Source: Taxawa tesnikishii (nom. ined.)
Taxonomy: Eukaryota > Ascomycota > Dothideomycetes > Dothideales
Reading direction: 5' to 3'
Length of the DNA stretch: 64,000 nucleotides
NCBI GenBank assembly: GCA_030247885.1
Contig: JAPDRO010000004.1
Span: 1,382,595-1,446,594, forward strand
Shown: piece by piece, positions 23,716-36,700 of the stretch
Numbering within the stretch: position 1 is the stretch's first letter
How the letters are laid out: the number at the start of each line of letters is the position of its first letter
Position numbers and translations under genes: made by a program
The notes under the pieces: generated by a model
Told to the model about the DNA's origin: nothing
The model's input: the letters and a program-made list of their open reading frames with translations, nothing else
The model's database searches: none

Positions 23716-24905
23716 CTTGAAGGGGATGTTGGTTTTGGTGAGAATCTTAGGAAGACGATAGGCGGTGTTCGCGGTTTTAAACGCAGGGATTATGCTTGAT
23801 GTATGTGGGAGCAAGCAAGCAAGCGAGCAAACAAACAGACACCCAAGCAAGAGGAGCAGCGTTGTTCGATGGTTTCAAGACACAGCAAAGGTCATGCGAT
23901 AGGGAAGAAGCGAAGCACTGTGGCGGTGGAACATTGCAGTGACTTATAACTACCGGAAAGGGCGGAGCACGAATGGAGAAGGAAGTGCAAACCGACGTCA
24001 GTGCCAAGAAGGTGTATCCGTCTATTCGTGCAGTGACGGTTGATCGCTGCGAGTGTTTGGCGTTGGAAGTTGCCTTATTGGAAGGTCATTGGGCTCTTTG
24101 ACCCCTTGTACCTGCAGCACCCCGCTGCCCGTCATGTCATTTCGCGCGGTACGGGTACCTGATCCTGATCCTGATCCTGATCCTGCTCTTTGACTGCCGT
24201 GTCCTGGTCACTTCTCAACCTGTGGCTGCCACCGCAACAGCAGAGCATGCCTTGTTCCTGTTTTCGTGCTCTGCAAGTGCTCGCAACCATGTGGGTCGAA
24301 AAGAGGAGAAGTGCCGATCAGCAAACCACAGCGTTGGAGTCAAACGGTGCCGCTATCCTTAAGCGAACGTCGTCTGCGTCGCATTCATCGCCTTGTCCAG
24401 CGCATACATGAGTACCGGAGAGACGCATGATGGACTCGAGTTGCAAGAAAGCGGAACAAGATGGCACAAGGCTGACTGGGGACGTGGTCAATGGACTGTG
24501 CCGGTTTCTCTCTACAACATCCAACATCGGACCGGATTGCTCTTGGCAGTAGGGCCAGGATTGGCCGTTCTTCTCCTCTTTGGCGAGGCATGTTTTCCTC
24601 ATCCTCTACGCGACAACACTCCATTTGGTTTCAACGGTTTGTCCTGTATAGTACACGTGTAACACTTTATACGTGACGGTGTGGAATCCAGATCCTTTTC
24701 CGTATTTGGCAGTAATGACGGACGCGTCAGTGCAATTTGCCTGATACAGCGGCTCAAGCTGGCGAAATGCGAAACAGCCCTCCAAAAGTATATCCGCTTG
24801 CTTCTTATACAGTCTGCTTCTCTTTCTCGAAAGCACATTCGCTGTCTCAAGTCACTCTCTCTGCTTCTAGTCGCTCTTTGGGTCTTTCATTTCCCTTTTT
24901 CCACA
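23716..24905. other. intergenic region between divergent secreted-protein genes
   Basis: 1.2 kb with promoters for the small secreted protein (leftward) and the GH12 gene (rightward). It contains a GATCCT hexanucleotide repeat at about 24158-24186. Frames in 24190-24680 have no family features. Confidence 0.4.
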
Positions 24906-26095
24906 ATGGGCATCTCCAAATCTGGTTTCGCTCTGGCAGCGTTTGCTCTGGCAGCACCAACTCTTGCTCTTCCAAGGGGTCGCACCACGACTGTTCAAGC
25001 TGCGACGGTTCAGGCTGCATCCAGTCACTGTGGAAATACTGATTACGTCATTCTGAGCAACACGCCATGGATCGTGTACAACATGCTCTACAACGTAGCC
25101 GTCACTGTCGGCACGCAATGCACCAACTATGAGAGCTGGACCACCAACGTGGCCGGAGCCAAGGAAGTCACATGGAGCAGTGTTACGGACATTGAATACG
25201 TGCAGAGCACGTAGGTCCTGTCTGTTTCCATTTAGATTGATCGTTGTCCATTGACTGTGCGTTAGGAACAATGTACGTAATGCCCGTCAGAATACAATCA
25301 GATGTCGGTTCTCAGGACGCCGTCATTAGTGGGTTCTGACTGCTTGTTACAATGCCGCTTCACAATAGTTGTATCAGGCATCGAACAGGTATCCGTCCAA
25401 TAGAGTGCTCGTCTATGGGCAGCGCCTCAAAGGGCCATTCTCTCGCGCCAGCGGCCTGTTGAGAACCGGCACATGCTGATTCTGCAACCTACGCCAAGGA
25501 CTGTGGTACTTTTCTGACCTCTACCAGGTACCAAAGGGCTACTCCTTCGTTGGCTTGACCCAAAACCTGGAGACTCAGCTCTCCGCCATCGGTTCGATCC
25601 CGGCTTCGTACAAGTGGACACGCACGAACACCACCGCCTTCAAGGGCAACGTCTGCTTTGACTTCATGACTTCCGATACCAAGGGAGACTCGACCTCGAC
25701 GAAGGCGCAGGAGCACATGCTCTGGCTACAGTACGAGGGCGGTCAGCTCCCAATCGGATGGGCCAATGGTCCTACGGCGACCATTGGCTCCCTTTCGGCA
25801 CCAGCTGGAAACTTTACGAGGACGTCAACACTGACACCGGCATCACTGTGCGCAGCTTGTTGCCTGACAAGCAATTTGAGGGCACCTTCACCGGTGACCT
25901 GAAAGAATGGCTCGAGGCACTTGCCAAGCTTGGCCGCTTTACCAATTCCACCTATGTCAACGTGGGAAACGCTGGGTAAGCAGAGTTCCGTCAGCCCAAG
26001 GCTCAACCGTACACTGATTGTTGAACGACAGTACCGAAATGTTCTACGGAGACAGTATCATGAACGCTACTCTTGCCCTGCAGATTGACCTGTAG
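24906..26095 (+). CDS. secreted glycoside hydrolase family 12 (endoglucanase/xyloglucanase type)
   Basis: Predicted secreted endo-beta-1,4-glucanase or xyloglucanase. The signal peptide is MGISKSGFALAAFALAAPTL, then mature sequence with CGNTDYVILSNTPWIVYNML. The nucleophile glutamate is expected in KAQEHMLWLQYEGG and the acid/base glutamate in NAGTEMFYGDSI; both are present. The middle contains GTSWKLYEDVNTDTGITV and DLKEWLEALAKLGRF. The exons I infer are 24906-25210, a 7-nt microexon 25266-25272, 25528 to about 25977, and a last exon ending at TAG 26093-26095. A frame change at TTT 25793-25795 needs one more T to join ATIGSL to FGTSWKL. The microexon and the 255-nt intron after it are the least certain part. 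Confidence 0.8.
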
Positions 26096-26783
26096 ATGCC
26101 GGGTATTATCCGTGTCCTCTCGTCGGGTAGCTTACCTTGGTTTCCCAATGGAGAGTAGAGAATAGCACATGCCACTCGCCTCATGTACTCAATCGTGGTG
26201 CGGTCGATGGAACCGTGCCTCTTCTACCCGACACTTTTACTTCCATCGACAGCAATGAGCGTACAGTGCGTTATTCCGATCGCTTGCTCCTGTCCAGCAC
26301 CTCTGCAGGAACCGTGAATCCCTTTGACGATCGGCTGAGCCGATCTCGATCAATGGACGTGCCAGCAAAAGTCCTGTCCCTCAGATGCTGATGCTTAATC
26401 GATATTCGATCCGTGGACACCCTCGAGAGGGTCCTCGCTCGTTGGAAAGGCGCAAGTGACACTCACGTGGTGAGACCGTAGACGCTGTCCCTCCAGCCAT
26501 GGTAAGCAAAGCAGTGAGAGAGGTCTGGCATGTTGTGGTATCCCTATCACACTGCCGACAATGCTGTAACCATCCTGAAAAACACCCTTCCATCAAGGTA
26601 CGCTGCCCCAGTATCCTGTGCAGGACTTCAAACAAACCACTCAAAAAGCAGTGTAGCGTGTCAACCGGCAAATCCAGAAAACTCATAGAGTAGGTTGGTT
26701 TATTGTACCGTAATAAATCACTTCAACAGGCCGGAGTAAGCATGCGCTTGCATTGACAACAACTGACAGCGATAGGAAACGCA
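26096..26783. other. intergenic, convergent gene ends
   Basis: Between the GH12 and carboxylesterase 3' ends. No recognisable gene, RNA or repeat. Confidence 0.4.
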
Positions 26784-28657
26784 CTACTGTTCCATAACCC
26801 CACTCAACCCCTCCCAGAACCTACACCGCATCTCCTGCTCCGCCGGCACCGCTTCCATAACCGTCCTGTTCGCCTGCAACAGGAGCCTCTGCTGCTCCCC
26901 ACCTACCGCTTCGAAGCTCTCCCACGCTGGTGCTGCAGCTCTCTTGTACGTATTGGGATCCAGCGTCCTCACAAACGAGATGTAATAATCCATAAGCACG
27001 GGCACGACCTCCTTGTTGTACGTAGCGAAGCTGGCGATGTTTGCGGAAGTGGAGACGTTGAAGGCGTAGTTGGGCCCGAAGATGGCCGATGTGTCAAAGG
27101 TGTGTGGGACCCCGATCCCGCCGGCTATGTAGTCGGTTGTGGAGACGTCGAAGCGGTAGTTCCAGCTTGGAGATGAGGTGGTGTTGCTAGAGGAGGAGGA
27201 AGAGGAGGAGGAGGAAGATGAGGAGGCCAGGGAGCGAGATAGTAGGATCCCGGGACATACGAACGTGCTCTCGCCGTACGCGGCCGAGGCGGACGGGAAG
27301 TAGGCGTTGTGCTTTGGCAGCGGCGAAGTGAGAGGGTAGGCGGCGTTGATGGCGGCCGTGTCTGCTGCGGAGAGGCGTGGGTAGTTTGCCGTGAAGAACG
27401 CGGATACATCGCCCGGAGAGCTAGCGTTTGGTGCGAAGTTGCTGCCCTCATTGCTTTCGTCTCCAATCATCAACGGCACGCGAATGAACTTTCCGGCTTC
27501 GAACAGCGAAACGGGGTGAGCGGGGATCAAGTCTCCATCGATCGCGGGCGTGAAGTAAAACGTAGGGACGAGCGTCTGACCCGGGTAGGGCGAAACTACG
27601 TTGGCTGCTTGCAGTGTGTAAGTATCCTTGGAGCGCAGACACGTGAGCGTGTCGCTGGCGCTGGAGCAACCGGCGAGGGATACATAGCGCGAGTACTGCC
27701 ACTCGAGTTCCGCGACCGTCATTTGTGTGGGGAAGAAGGGGATTGCCCGACCGCGCCAACAAACAGATGGTCGTTGCGGCCTCCGTACGCAATCAGGTGG
27801 TGGGCTACGGAGCCCGCACCTGCGGATGCGCCGTGGATTACTACGTGGGACGAGTCGCCGCCGAACTGTAAAGGATTGAGCGGATGTTGCAGCGTGAGAT
27901 CAGGCAAGCGTCCTCACCTCCGCAATGTACTTCTGCACCCATTGCAGCGCTTTCCTCTGGTCCAGTAGTCCGACGTTCAGGTCCCCGTTGGCTCGAACAT
28001 CCTCTGCGGCAAGGAATCCGAAGGCGCCCACGCGGTAGTTGAAGTTCACGATTACGACGTTCATGCTGGATTGAACGATTGCATCTGTTCCGTTATAGTT
28101 TGCGTTTGAGTTGGCCACGTATCCACCGCCTGGAATCCTAGCTATAGTAATCGGAAAGAGCATGAAGAAGAGGCGGCTTACCCTGGATGTATACCCACAC
28201 CGGCAACCGCGAGTTGCGAGTCACGTTCGACGGCGTGAACACATTGACGAAAAGGCAGTCCTCAGATGCCGAGGAAGAGTTTGTGGGAACGGTCCCGTTC
28301 TTCAACGTGCCCACACAGATTGGTTGGAACTGCTGGCGTGAGCTTGTGCTCACCGGTCTTTTCCAGATACGAGAAAGAGCTACGAAATTAGATATAGTAG
28401 AGGAAGGTACCTACATCGGTAGCATTCTGGATGCCTGGCAGCCAGGGTGGATCAGCAGGAGCCCGCCAACGCAGGTTGTAGAGGGGTGCGGCGGCAAACC
28501 GCATCCCCAGATACTGGCTTACGCCAGCTGCTAAAGCAGTTCCTTGGTAAGTGGCATAGTCCAGGTTGACTATAGTGTCAGATGTCTTGTACGGAATGGT
28601 GTGGCATGATGTCAGAGACAAGAAGAAAGGCAAGAGAGCTGCAAGGTAGAAGAACAT
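26784..28657 (-). CDS. secreted type-B carboxylesterase/lipase
   Basis: Alpha/beta-hydrolase of the carboxylesterase type-B family. It hydrolyses carboxylic esters; the natural substrate is unknown. The signal peptide [20 protein letters not shown] is clear. Exons join to [17 protein letters not shown] (oxyanion-hole HGGG-type motif, here QGGG), [20 protein letters not shown], and the nucleophile elbow [14 protein letters not shown]. The acid is expected in [10 protein letters not shown] and the histidine in [11 protein letters not shown], so the Ser-Glu-His triad is complete. Three introns precede the elbow. A frame change lies at 27736-27737, where one more T on the coding strand joins GQSP to [12 protein letters not shown], the usual family sequence. 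A poly-Ser tract (about 27190-27230) varies the surface. About 565 residues. Confidence 0.9.
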
Positions 28658-29158
28658 TTAGACAGTGGAGATTCTGAGACGAGATCTGCCATCGACGGAA
28701 GGAAGACTGCCAGCTCTATAGATGTTCTCGGAAGTGGGGTACTGCTGTATTACTGATGATGGCGAGTTTTCGGAAGGCACTGTACCGAACTGTGCATGTC
28801 AAGCGCGCAAATCACGCACAATGGTATTTCATCTCGTCGGACAGATTGGTCGTGTGTCCTCCATATGCAGGAACTGAGCCGTATCGTGGATAAACCGGAT
28901 GTAAAAGTCGATCATCAACCCCACAGATCTTCGACATCAACCCCGCATCTTCTCAACCATAGTTCTACGTCTCTTCTCCAAAACGATCAACCGTTCATCG
29001 CACGCAAATTTCCAACGGTCGGACGGATTCCGTGGTATTGGCGTTCCTTAGAGTGAATCGGAGGTCGATGTGACAGCACCGGTCCGCACGATGCCGGGCA
29101 AATAAAGGAACAACACGGCTTTCCGGATCGGAGAGCCTAGTTCGCATCGATATCCGGA
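28658..29158. other. intergenic region
   Basis: The region lies between the carboxylesterase start and the eIF2B gamma 3' end, both on the minus strand. No further feature is seen. Confidence 0.4.
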
Positions 29159-31088
29159 TCACTCCCTCGTGAGGCCGTCTGTAGTATCGAAAGAGTCGTC
29201 GCCTGCTTCGTCATCTAGTCCCATCTCACTTCCCAAGCCTTCATCAGCGAAAGCCATGTACTTTTCGTTCTTGGCCTCAGCTGCAAGAAAACATGTCAGC
29301 TATCGTCTCTTGAAACGCAAAATTGTCCGGTTGTGAGCGTGAGGTCGCAATCAAGCTTCAAGGAGAATTGCAAGCACTTACTTCCCCATTCCACGACAAA
29401 GCCAGGCTGTACCTCGCAATCAGTCAGCTTCGTCTTATCCTCATCCTTAGCACCGCCTCCTTCAACCTTGCACCGACGTCCTAAGATGCAACCGGTGAGT
29501 GTGACGTTCTCGCCCACGACCACGCCCTCCATGAGTAGACAACGGGTAAGTCTGGATCCACTGCCGATCGAGCAACCGACACCGATGACGGACTCCTTGA
29601 TGTTGACCCTGCTTTCAATGGTCACGTTTTCTGCAACGAGACTGTCGGCTTCGCTGACTCGTGATTGCTTTTGCATCATCTCGGGATGTTGATGCTTGAG
29701 AGTGTGTGCGAACGGCGATGACACTGCGCCGGTAGCGGCGGCCTCTGCGATTGAAGGAAGTTTAGCAAGGCGAAGAGAAACCGAAAGAAGGGAGAATGAG
29801 GTATCTACTCTCCGTACGAACGGTTGTGCTGCATCCAGGCCTATTGGTGGTTGTACGTAGGCGAGGATTGGCGGTACGGTGAGTGGCTTCCGCTCCTCCA
29901 CATCCGGCCTGACTATTGCCGGTACGCGGGATGCGAAGGTACCGGAACCGTTGTGAGGAGCAGTGCTGCTCTTCTTTACCGTGACACAAGTACTGCTCAA
30001 GCCGGCAAGATCGAGTTCGTCCTCCAGCTCCATGCTGTTGACCATATCGCCCAATTCATCAGGTGTCTTTTCTCCGCCTTCCAGGATATCTCGCAAGCCC
30101 AGTTTGTCGCCGAGTCCACGCTGCCAGCCAGCCTTTGCCCACCAACCCAGCACATCTTCAGCAATGGACTCGAACGACTCATTCTTCATGATCATCTCCA
30201 TGACCCAGAAGGGGAAGAAATATATGTGTGCGTCCCTGTGTGTTGTCTTCATGTTGATCCTTCCGTGCTTCTTTAGCAAGCTGTGCCGTATGGGAAAGCT
30301 CTTCTTCTCTTCCGTGATATCCTTGACAGTACTGGTAGGGATGCTGAGCACCAGTTGCTCAATGCTTGGTAGCAGGGAACCTTCCGGTGCTGGAACCGGC
30401 GATACAGGTAACGGCGAGGTCGCGATGAAATCCGTCTCTTCTCCCTTGGTGCTGATTCCCTCAAGTCCTTTGGTAGGATACCACACGCCGAGTCCGCCTC
30501 TTCGTCCGCTCCTTTCACCCCCGATTCCGCTTTTGATAGGCACACCATCCACTATGCCACCAGCAGCACCACCCAAGCCAGCTTCCAACACCATCCATGA
30601 CTGTAGCAACGAGGTTCCCTCGAGCTCGCAGATGATATCGCACGGCAGGACGATAAAGTCTGATGTAACGACCTTCTGTACTTCCGGTAGGCGAAATATG
30701 TCTCCCGTAGCAGTGGTTTGAGTCAAGTCCTTGGGCGCGACAAGTTCAGGCTTAGGTGTGGGCAGACTGGTCAAATGTGGGTTCTGTGCGAGGGCTGCCT
30801 CAAGCGGTCCCGCGCTTTCCGGCGGTGTGATCAAGGTGATATCTGTTGCATGTATGAGTATTGCAGAGGAATTGACCAAGGTGATCAATCACCAGACGTA
30901 CGCTCACGCACCTGTTACGCCCATGCGGTAGCACCAGTCCAGCGGATACCATACCATAGGCCGGTTCGCAATCGGCACAAGCGCTTTGGAAACTCCTTTG
31001 GATTGGAAGTGAATGTGTTCAGCGACACGCCAGGGCCGCAGAGGATTATAGCCTGGAAGCCGGGCGCAGGAAGAGTGGCGTGTGGCAT
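29159..31088 (-). CDS. GCD1: translation initiation factor eIF2B gamma subunit
   Basis: Subunit of the eIF2B guanine-nucleotide exchange factor, which recharges eIF2 with GTP. In yeast the gene (GCD1) is essential. The N-terminal nucleotidyltransferase-like domain starts MPHATLPAPGFQAIILCGPG, then VPIANRPMVWYPLDWCYRMG; after an intron come DITLITPPES, PEVQKVVTSDFIVLPCDIIC and INMKTTHRDAHIYFFPFWVM. The C-terminal left-handed beta-helix has hexapeptide repeats (ENVTIESRVNIKESVIGVGC, GSRLTRCLLMEGVVVGENVT). A last exon after GTAAGT encodes EAKNEKYMAFADEGLG and ends at 29159-29161. A frame change in the first exon at TTT 30983-30985 (AAA on the coding strand) needs one more A to give FPKALVPIA. 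Confidence 0.93.
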
Positions 31089-31717
31089 GTTGGGCGGTTC
31101 TCCGACGACCTTGGGATTAGAGGTGTGTGGAAGGGATTGTTGCGGGTTTGAGCGCTATGCGCCGACTCGACGAGGCGCTATCAGTATGCTCTGAACAGCT
31201 GAGTCGATGCGATGATCGTTCGTGTAGATTCTCTTGGTTTGTATGGCGACCCTGCTCAGGATGATAGCGAGTGCAGATGCGCCAGAAACAGGCAGATATA
31301 GAGTGGACCACAGGCAGATGGCGAGTTCCGATTGTTTGGTCGTGCTGTATTCACACTCACAGTCACACCCAAACTCAGACTCGGACTCACACCTTCACAC
31401 TTTCCCACTTTCACACTCTCACCCCGTAACCCGGGATCCGAGACCCGAGACCCGTTACCCGTGTCGCCGAACGCCGAATCTCCCGGGTCGGTGCCGCGCC
31501 AAGCAGTGAAGGGACCGAAACCTCAACCTCCACCTCGACTCGGAAGGAAGGCCCGAGCTGTTCTTGCCATGTTTTGTGTGGGGAAGCTCAGCAGCGCAGC
31601 CCGCAGCCAGCAGCGCGCAGCCAGCCTCCTCTCCTCTCCTCTCACGTGCCCGCATACACCACTCCCTCACTCTTGCCCTACCGTCACAACGTCTACACCA
31701 CTCGACCAAATGTGACA
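31089..31717. promoter_or_regulatory. divergent promoter between eIF2B gamma and the Pex22-like gene
   Basis: 0.6 kb with TCACAC-type and GACCCG-type short repeats at about 31345-31460 and pyrimidine-rich sequence just before the Pex22-like start. Confidence 0.4.
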
Positions 31718-33177
31718 ATGCCGTCCTACGACCGCTATGATCGCCGTCGCACCCGCTACGGTCCCGCGCCTGGCCCATCCCGTTCTACGCTCGGCTACTG
31801 GGTCCCTCTTGTGCTCACAATCACAGTTGCGACAGCAGGTCTAGTCGCATGGGTCTGGAGCGAAAGACAGGAAGACGAAGACGAAGACAGAGACGACAAC
31901 TACCCTTCTGACGAACACGAAGGGCCGGAATACCCGCCGCGACACCGAAAAAGTCATGACCAGCCGCCCGGTTACGAAGCACCGCCTGCCCATGGGCCCT
32001 ACACTGAGCCCCCATACGGATCCGAAGGATCACGCGACGCGACAGGAGAAGAAGCGAGTTTCATGACGCGCATGTCGGGCGCGATACGGCGGACACCATC
32101 GCCACAGCAGTTCTTCGACAGCGCAGGACAGAGGATTGCGGCCGGAGTAGCTGCAGCAGGAGCTGTTGTGGGGGCGCTCTGAGTTCGATTAGGGAAGAAG
32201 ACAATCACAATCGGGAGGAAAGAGAAGGGTTTTCGGACCATGAGCGCTGGAGCGAGGAGGCCCTCAGCAGACGCGTGGAAGCGCAGAGCAGGGAGTCAGG
32301 GGCAGCTGTGAGCGCGAACACCGAAGCCTTCAACGCGTCCGTCAGGTCCGGTCCAAGCAGCACAGCAGCAGGCAAGGCTCGCGCGCGGCGGACCATCGCC
32401 GTAGTTGTCAGCGCCGAAACCTCACTTGACACGCTGCATCAGGAGGAGGACGTGAGCTACCACACCGAACACGCCGTAAGCCCTCCCCATCAACGCCATG
32501 TAAACCCACAGCAGCTGCTGACTCAACCCCAGTCCATCCTCTCGCATCTACCACAAAACCTCGACCCCAGCACAGCGCGCCTCTTCGTCCTAATCTACGC
32601 GCCTCACCTAACCTCCCTCCCCTCCACCAACCCATCCACCCGCGCGCCGCCCTCAACACTCTCATCCTCCTACTCCGCCATCAATACGCCGCTCCAAACG
32701 CCAGGCGAAGAACTCGCATCTATTTCTCCACGCGCGGATGCCTCAACGTCTCCCTCGTCCCCACACTCCCGCTTGTTCGACGCGCTTTGCGGGCAAGCGC
32801 AAGCATTAGTCGAGAAACCCAGCATGATCCTGCCCTTTACAACCCCAACTGGCTTCGTGCACATCTTGCGCCACCTAGCGCCCTCTCTAGTCTACCTGGC
32901 CGACACGCCCGCGTTGAGTGGCAACGAGGGCGAGAACGTCGCGCAGTTGAGAGGATGGGTGGGGCAGACTGTGCTGGTGGTTGGCGACGAGGGCGGGCAT
33001 GGAGGTTTAGTCGACACGGAAACGGAGACGGAGGACGAGGGTCTGCGGAGGGAGAGCACGAAAGAGAGACAGTGGTGGGAGGGGAGTGATATGGTGGGGC
33101 TGGGGAAAGGGGTTGAGGTCGTGGATGCGGGACGCGTGGGCGACGATTGGGGTAGAAGGGCCAGTTCGAAAGAGTGA
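31718..33177 (+). CDS. Pex22-like peroxin
   Basis: Pex22 anchors the ubiquitin-conjugating enzyme Pex4 at the peroxisome membrane so that the Pex5 receptor can be recycled. Assignment rests on layout and partial resemblance: a short basic N-terminus, one transmembrane segment GYWVPLVLTITVATAGLVAW (about residues 26-46), an acidic linker, then a cytosolic domain with RRTIAVVVSAETSLDTL, ARLFVLIYAPHLTSLP, PFTTPTGFVHILRHLAPSLV and WEGSDMVGLGKGVEVVD. A 57-nt intron (32476-32532) removes the sequence between HTEHA and SILSHLPQNL. A frame change at the G run 32170-32174 needs one more G to continue AVVGGALSSIREED; otherwise TGA ends the frame at 32182. Moderately sure of the family. Confidence 0.62.
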
Positions 33178-33774
33178 CGGGGGCTAGCAGCATCAAGCGT
33201 GCTTTGTAGCTCAGAAGTGGGATTGGACGCCTGCGCGGGAGGGGGCGTGAATGTATCGATATCCTTGAATTGCATTGTATGCTACCTGGAGCGTATGCTC
33301 TTTGTTTCTGTAGTAAATAACTTGGCTACAGGACATGCCGGACAAACAAAAGCCAAGCCGACGCTCACGCTCACACTCACGCTCATTGACACCGTTGATG
33401 CCAAGAGGGGGATGGCGGCTGGCATTGGCATGTCGTCGAGGCCGCCACGTCATGTTAGACTGTCGTGGAAACAAGCATTCTCCACCGCAGTATGTGTATA
33501 CCGTGGTAGGCACACGAGTCGTGTTTTCAATTTACGTGGCATAGCAATAGCATGCGGTTTGGCGCGCGATTCTGCAGGCATACGGTGCAAGAGCAACGGT
33601 CCAGATTGTCATCCATCATGTTAACGAGTCCTGCGCCCACACGACCATTTGTCTAACCCACGGGTACAACAGCCCCGTTACGTCCTGCGAGTCAACCGCT
33701 TGACAGGCCCGTTTATTGTATTGAAGCATCCGAAACCCAAGAAGAGTACCTAAGACCTCGCCCACTCTCATGGC
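33178..33774. other. intergenic region with a dispersed repeat copy
   Basis: Convergent gene ends. It holds the second copy (about 33250-33325) of the short dispersed repeat also seen at about 20292-20355, and a CTCACG-type repeat at about 33358-33390. Confidence 0.45.
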
Positions 33775-36700
33775 CTAAGGGCTCCCCGTGTCCGCTAGGA
33801 ATTCGCCAAAGGCCCTCTTTTCCAGGTCGTCAGGCGTGAAGCCCATCTTGACCGCGCGGCGTCGAAAGTAGATGCGCTTGGCCCACTTCCAGGCCTCGAC
33901 TCCTGCAAAGAAGAGGATAGCTTCTATGAAGACAACGCCCCATTCCCAAGAGATGCCGGTATGCTTGAAGACGTCATGGTTGATTACCTGTATCTCCATC
34001 GTTAGTTTCGACATACATGGCGGGAGGAGTTTCTCAGGGAGGGAAATGCTGCTTACCGGTATGTACAGAGTGGGGAAGATGGTGATGAAGCCAGCAATGA
34101 TGGCCCAGAAGAGAAACTTGTTGCGCCAAACGTCGAACATCCACTGTGTAAAGTACCGCTTGCTGCCTGGCTGCATGCGGAAAAAGCTGCGGCGCAAGTC
34201 GACCATTTCCCATGCAAGAAACAGTGCGAACCATGTCAGGCTGACAAAGGTAGTGGCGCGGGCGCGAAAAACGGTGTCGCACGCGGCCGAGTACGAGTTA
34301 TTGCAGTTTTGACCCAGATCACCATTTCCGAAACCGAAGGCGACGAGAGTGAAGGATGCGAGGCACAGTGCGCTCATCCACAGTCCATACACTAGCATGT
34401 CAACAAGGACCTCAAGTGTGAAGACGCCGCGTTTGAGGGACTGTGGAGGCCGAGAGAGGATATCTGGGCTTGCAACCTCCATGCCTAAACCCATATCCGG
34501 CATACCAGACGTGATCATGATGATCCACAGGATCTCAACTGGAGCGAGCGGAAAGACGGAAATGCCAGAGATGTCCTTAAACGCTAGACCGATAAGCAGA
34601 GTGCAGGCCTGCGCGATATTCTCGGCGAGCAGATGGAGAATGAACTTCTGGATGTTGTCGAACATGCGCCGACCTTCTTCGATAGCGTTGAGTATCGAAG
34701 CGAAGTTGTCATCTGTAAGGACAATATCCGAGGCATCTTTGGCGACGTCTGACCCTGCTTGGCCCATGGCTATGCCTACATCGGCAGTATTGAGCGAAGG
34801 GGCATCATTGACGCCGTCACCTGTCTGTGTGGTTGTTAGCCCACAGCGAAGAGAGAATAGCGAGCATCAAGGTTGCCTTACCATGGCCATAAAGGCCTTC
34901 CGTCGACGCAGTGCCTCGATCATACGGACCTTTGTGCTGGGTGCACATCGCGCAATGACAAGAGGTAGCACTGGCAACTTGTCCAACTCCTCGTCTGTGT
35001 GCCGGTCGAACTCCCGTGCAGTCATGCACATACTCTTTGCAACAGATTTGCTCACTTTCTTGGGGTCCGGAAGGATGCCCACCTGGGCGGCAATTGCCCG
35101 CGCAGTGGCTGGATGGTCGCCCGTGAGCATATGGACTTTGATCCCGGCTCGGTGACACAGCCTAACTGAATCGGCAGACTCTGGTCGTGGCGGGTCGTAA
35201 AGTCCGACCAAGCCACGGAAGACGAGATCACGTTCGACCCCTTCCCGGAGAGGTGGTCCGTCGCGACTTGCGCGTCGTCCAGCACTGGGGTCCCAGGATC
35301 GGCTCGCTAATGCCAGCACGCGAAGTCCTTGTGAAGCGAGCGCTTCCATGTTGTCCAAGATACTCTTCCTCATAGTCGCGTCCAGTTCAACAGCCTTGCC
35401 ACTTTGCCACACAGCAGTTGCGCATGAGTCTATGACTCGTTCCACAGCGCCTTTGCTGTACACCATCTGATTCCTGCTCTGAGTGTCTTCAAAGATGACG
35501 GACATTTTTTGACGTTAGAGTCAAATGGATACTCGCAGATCTGTTTCTGCTTCGGACCTTCACCCTGCGTGAGTCTGGTTCTATTGTAACCGAAGCGACT
35601 GGCGAAGACCTGCAGCGCAATTTCGGTCGGATCCCCCTTGCAGTCCATACACCGCTTTCGTTCTCGCGAACATGGGCTAGGTTTGCGAGAGATGCAACCA
35701 TGAGAAAGTTTTTAGTTCTTCGTTTTCCTGAAGTAACGTTTGGTAGTCCACAACATGACCTTCGGCCATTTTCTCGTCGGATTGCGCCGAGGTCGGTGTG
35801 CTTTGAATATAGCTGATGTCTCCTAGTGTCGGGTTGAAGGGTTCATTCGACTGGCTGATGGTGTAGGTGCCTCCGCTGGGGATCCAACACTTCCTCGTAA
35901 CCATCTGTCCCTGGGTCAATGTGCCCGTTTTGTCGGAGCAGATATCTGTGATAGCCCCTAGAGCTTCGAGTGCATTCATCTTTCGAACGACAACATTGCG
36001 TTCCACCATGCGCTTGGTCCCGACAGCCATCGTGATGGTTAGGACCACAATCAACGAGGCAGGTATCATTGACAAGCCTGTTGCAACAGCATAAATGATG
36101 ACTTCCCGGTTGTCGGCGAAGCGGTTCGCGGCGAGCACGATAATTGCGCAAAGCACAGCGATGAAGAAAAGCAATATGGCTAACCGCGAGAGCTTCCTTT
36201 GTAGCGGCGTGCCCACGTTAACTCCCAGGAATCGGCCGACCCCATCGCTGAATGTCAGCGTCCAAGACTCGGCGTACCGTAGGGGTGAGTTGTTCCGTCA
36301 GCCCGACGTTTCACAGGTCGCACTTTGGAGTCACCTTTCCGTAGTTGAGCAGCGATGGAGCCAATCTCGGTTGACATTCCTGTAGCAAAGACTACGCCTC
36401 GCGCGCGACCCTTGGTGACCGTCGAGGAGCTGTAGGCAACATTGATGCGGTCACCAGGCCCCGTATCCTCATCCAAAACGACCTCCTCGTCCTTGTTCAC
36501 GGGCAGAGACTCGCCCGTCAGAAGAGCTTCGTCGGTCTCGAAATTGGCCGTCTCGGTCAATCTGTTTTAGGTCAGCCTGGATGACCTAAGACAAAGTTGA
36601 GCACAAGTCGTACCTGAGATCCGCCGGCACGGTATCGCCAAGCTTGAGTTCGACCACGTCTCCTGGCACCAGTTCTGCTGTAGGGATGTTGATGGTTTGC

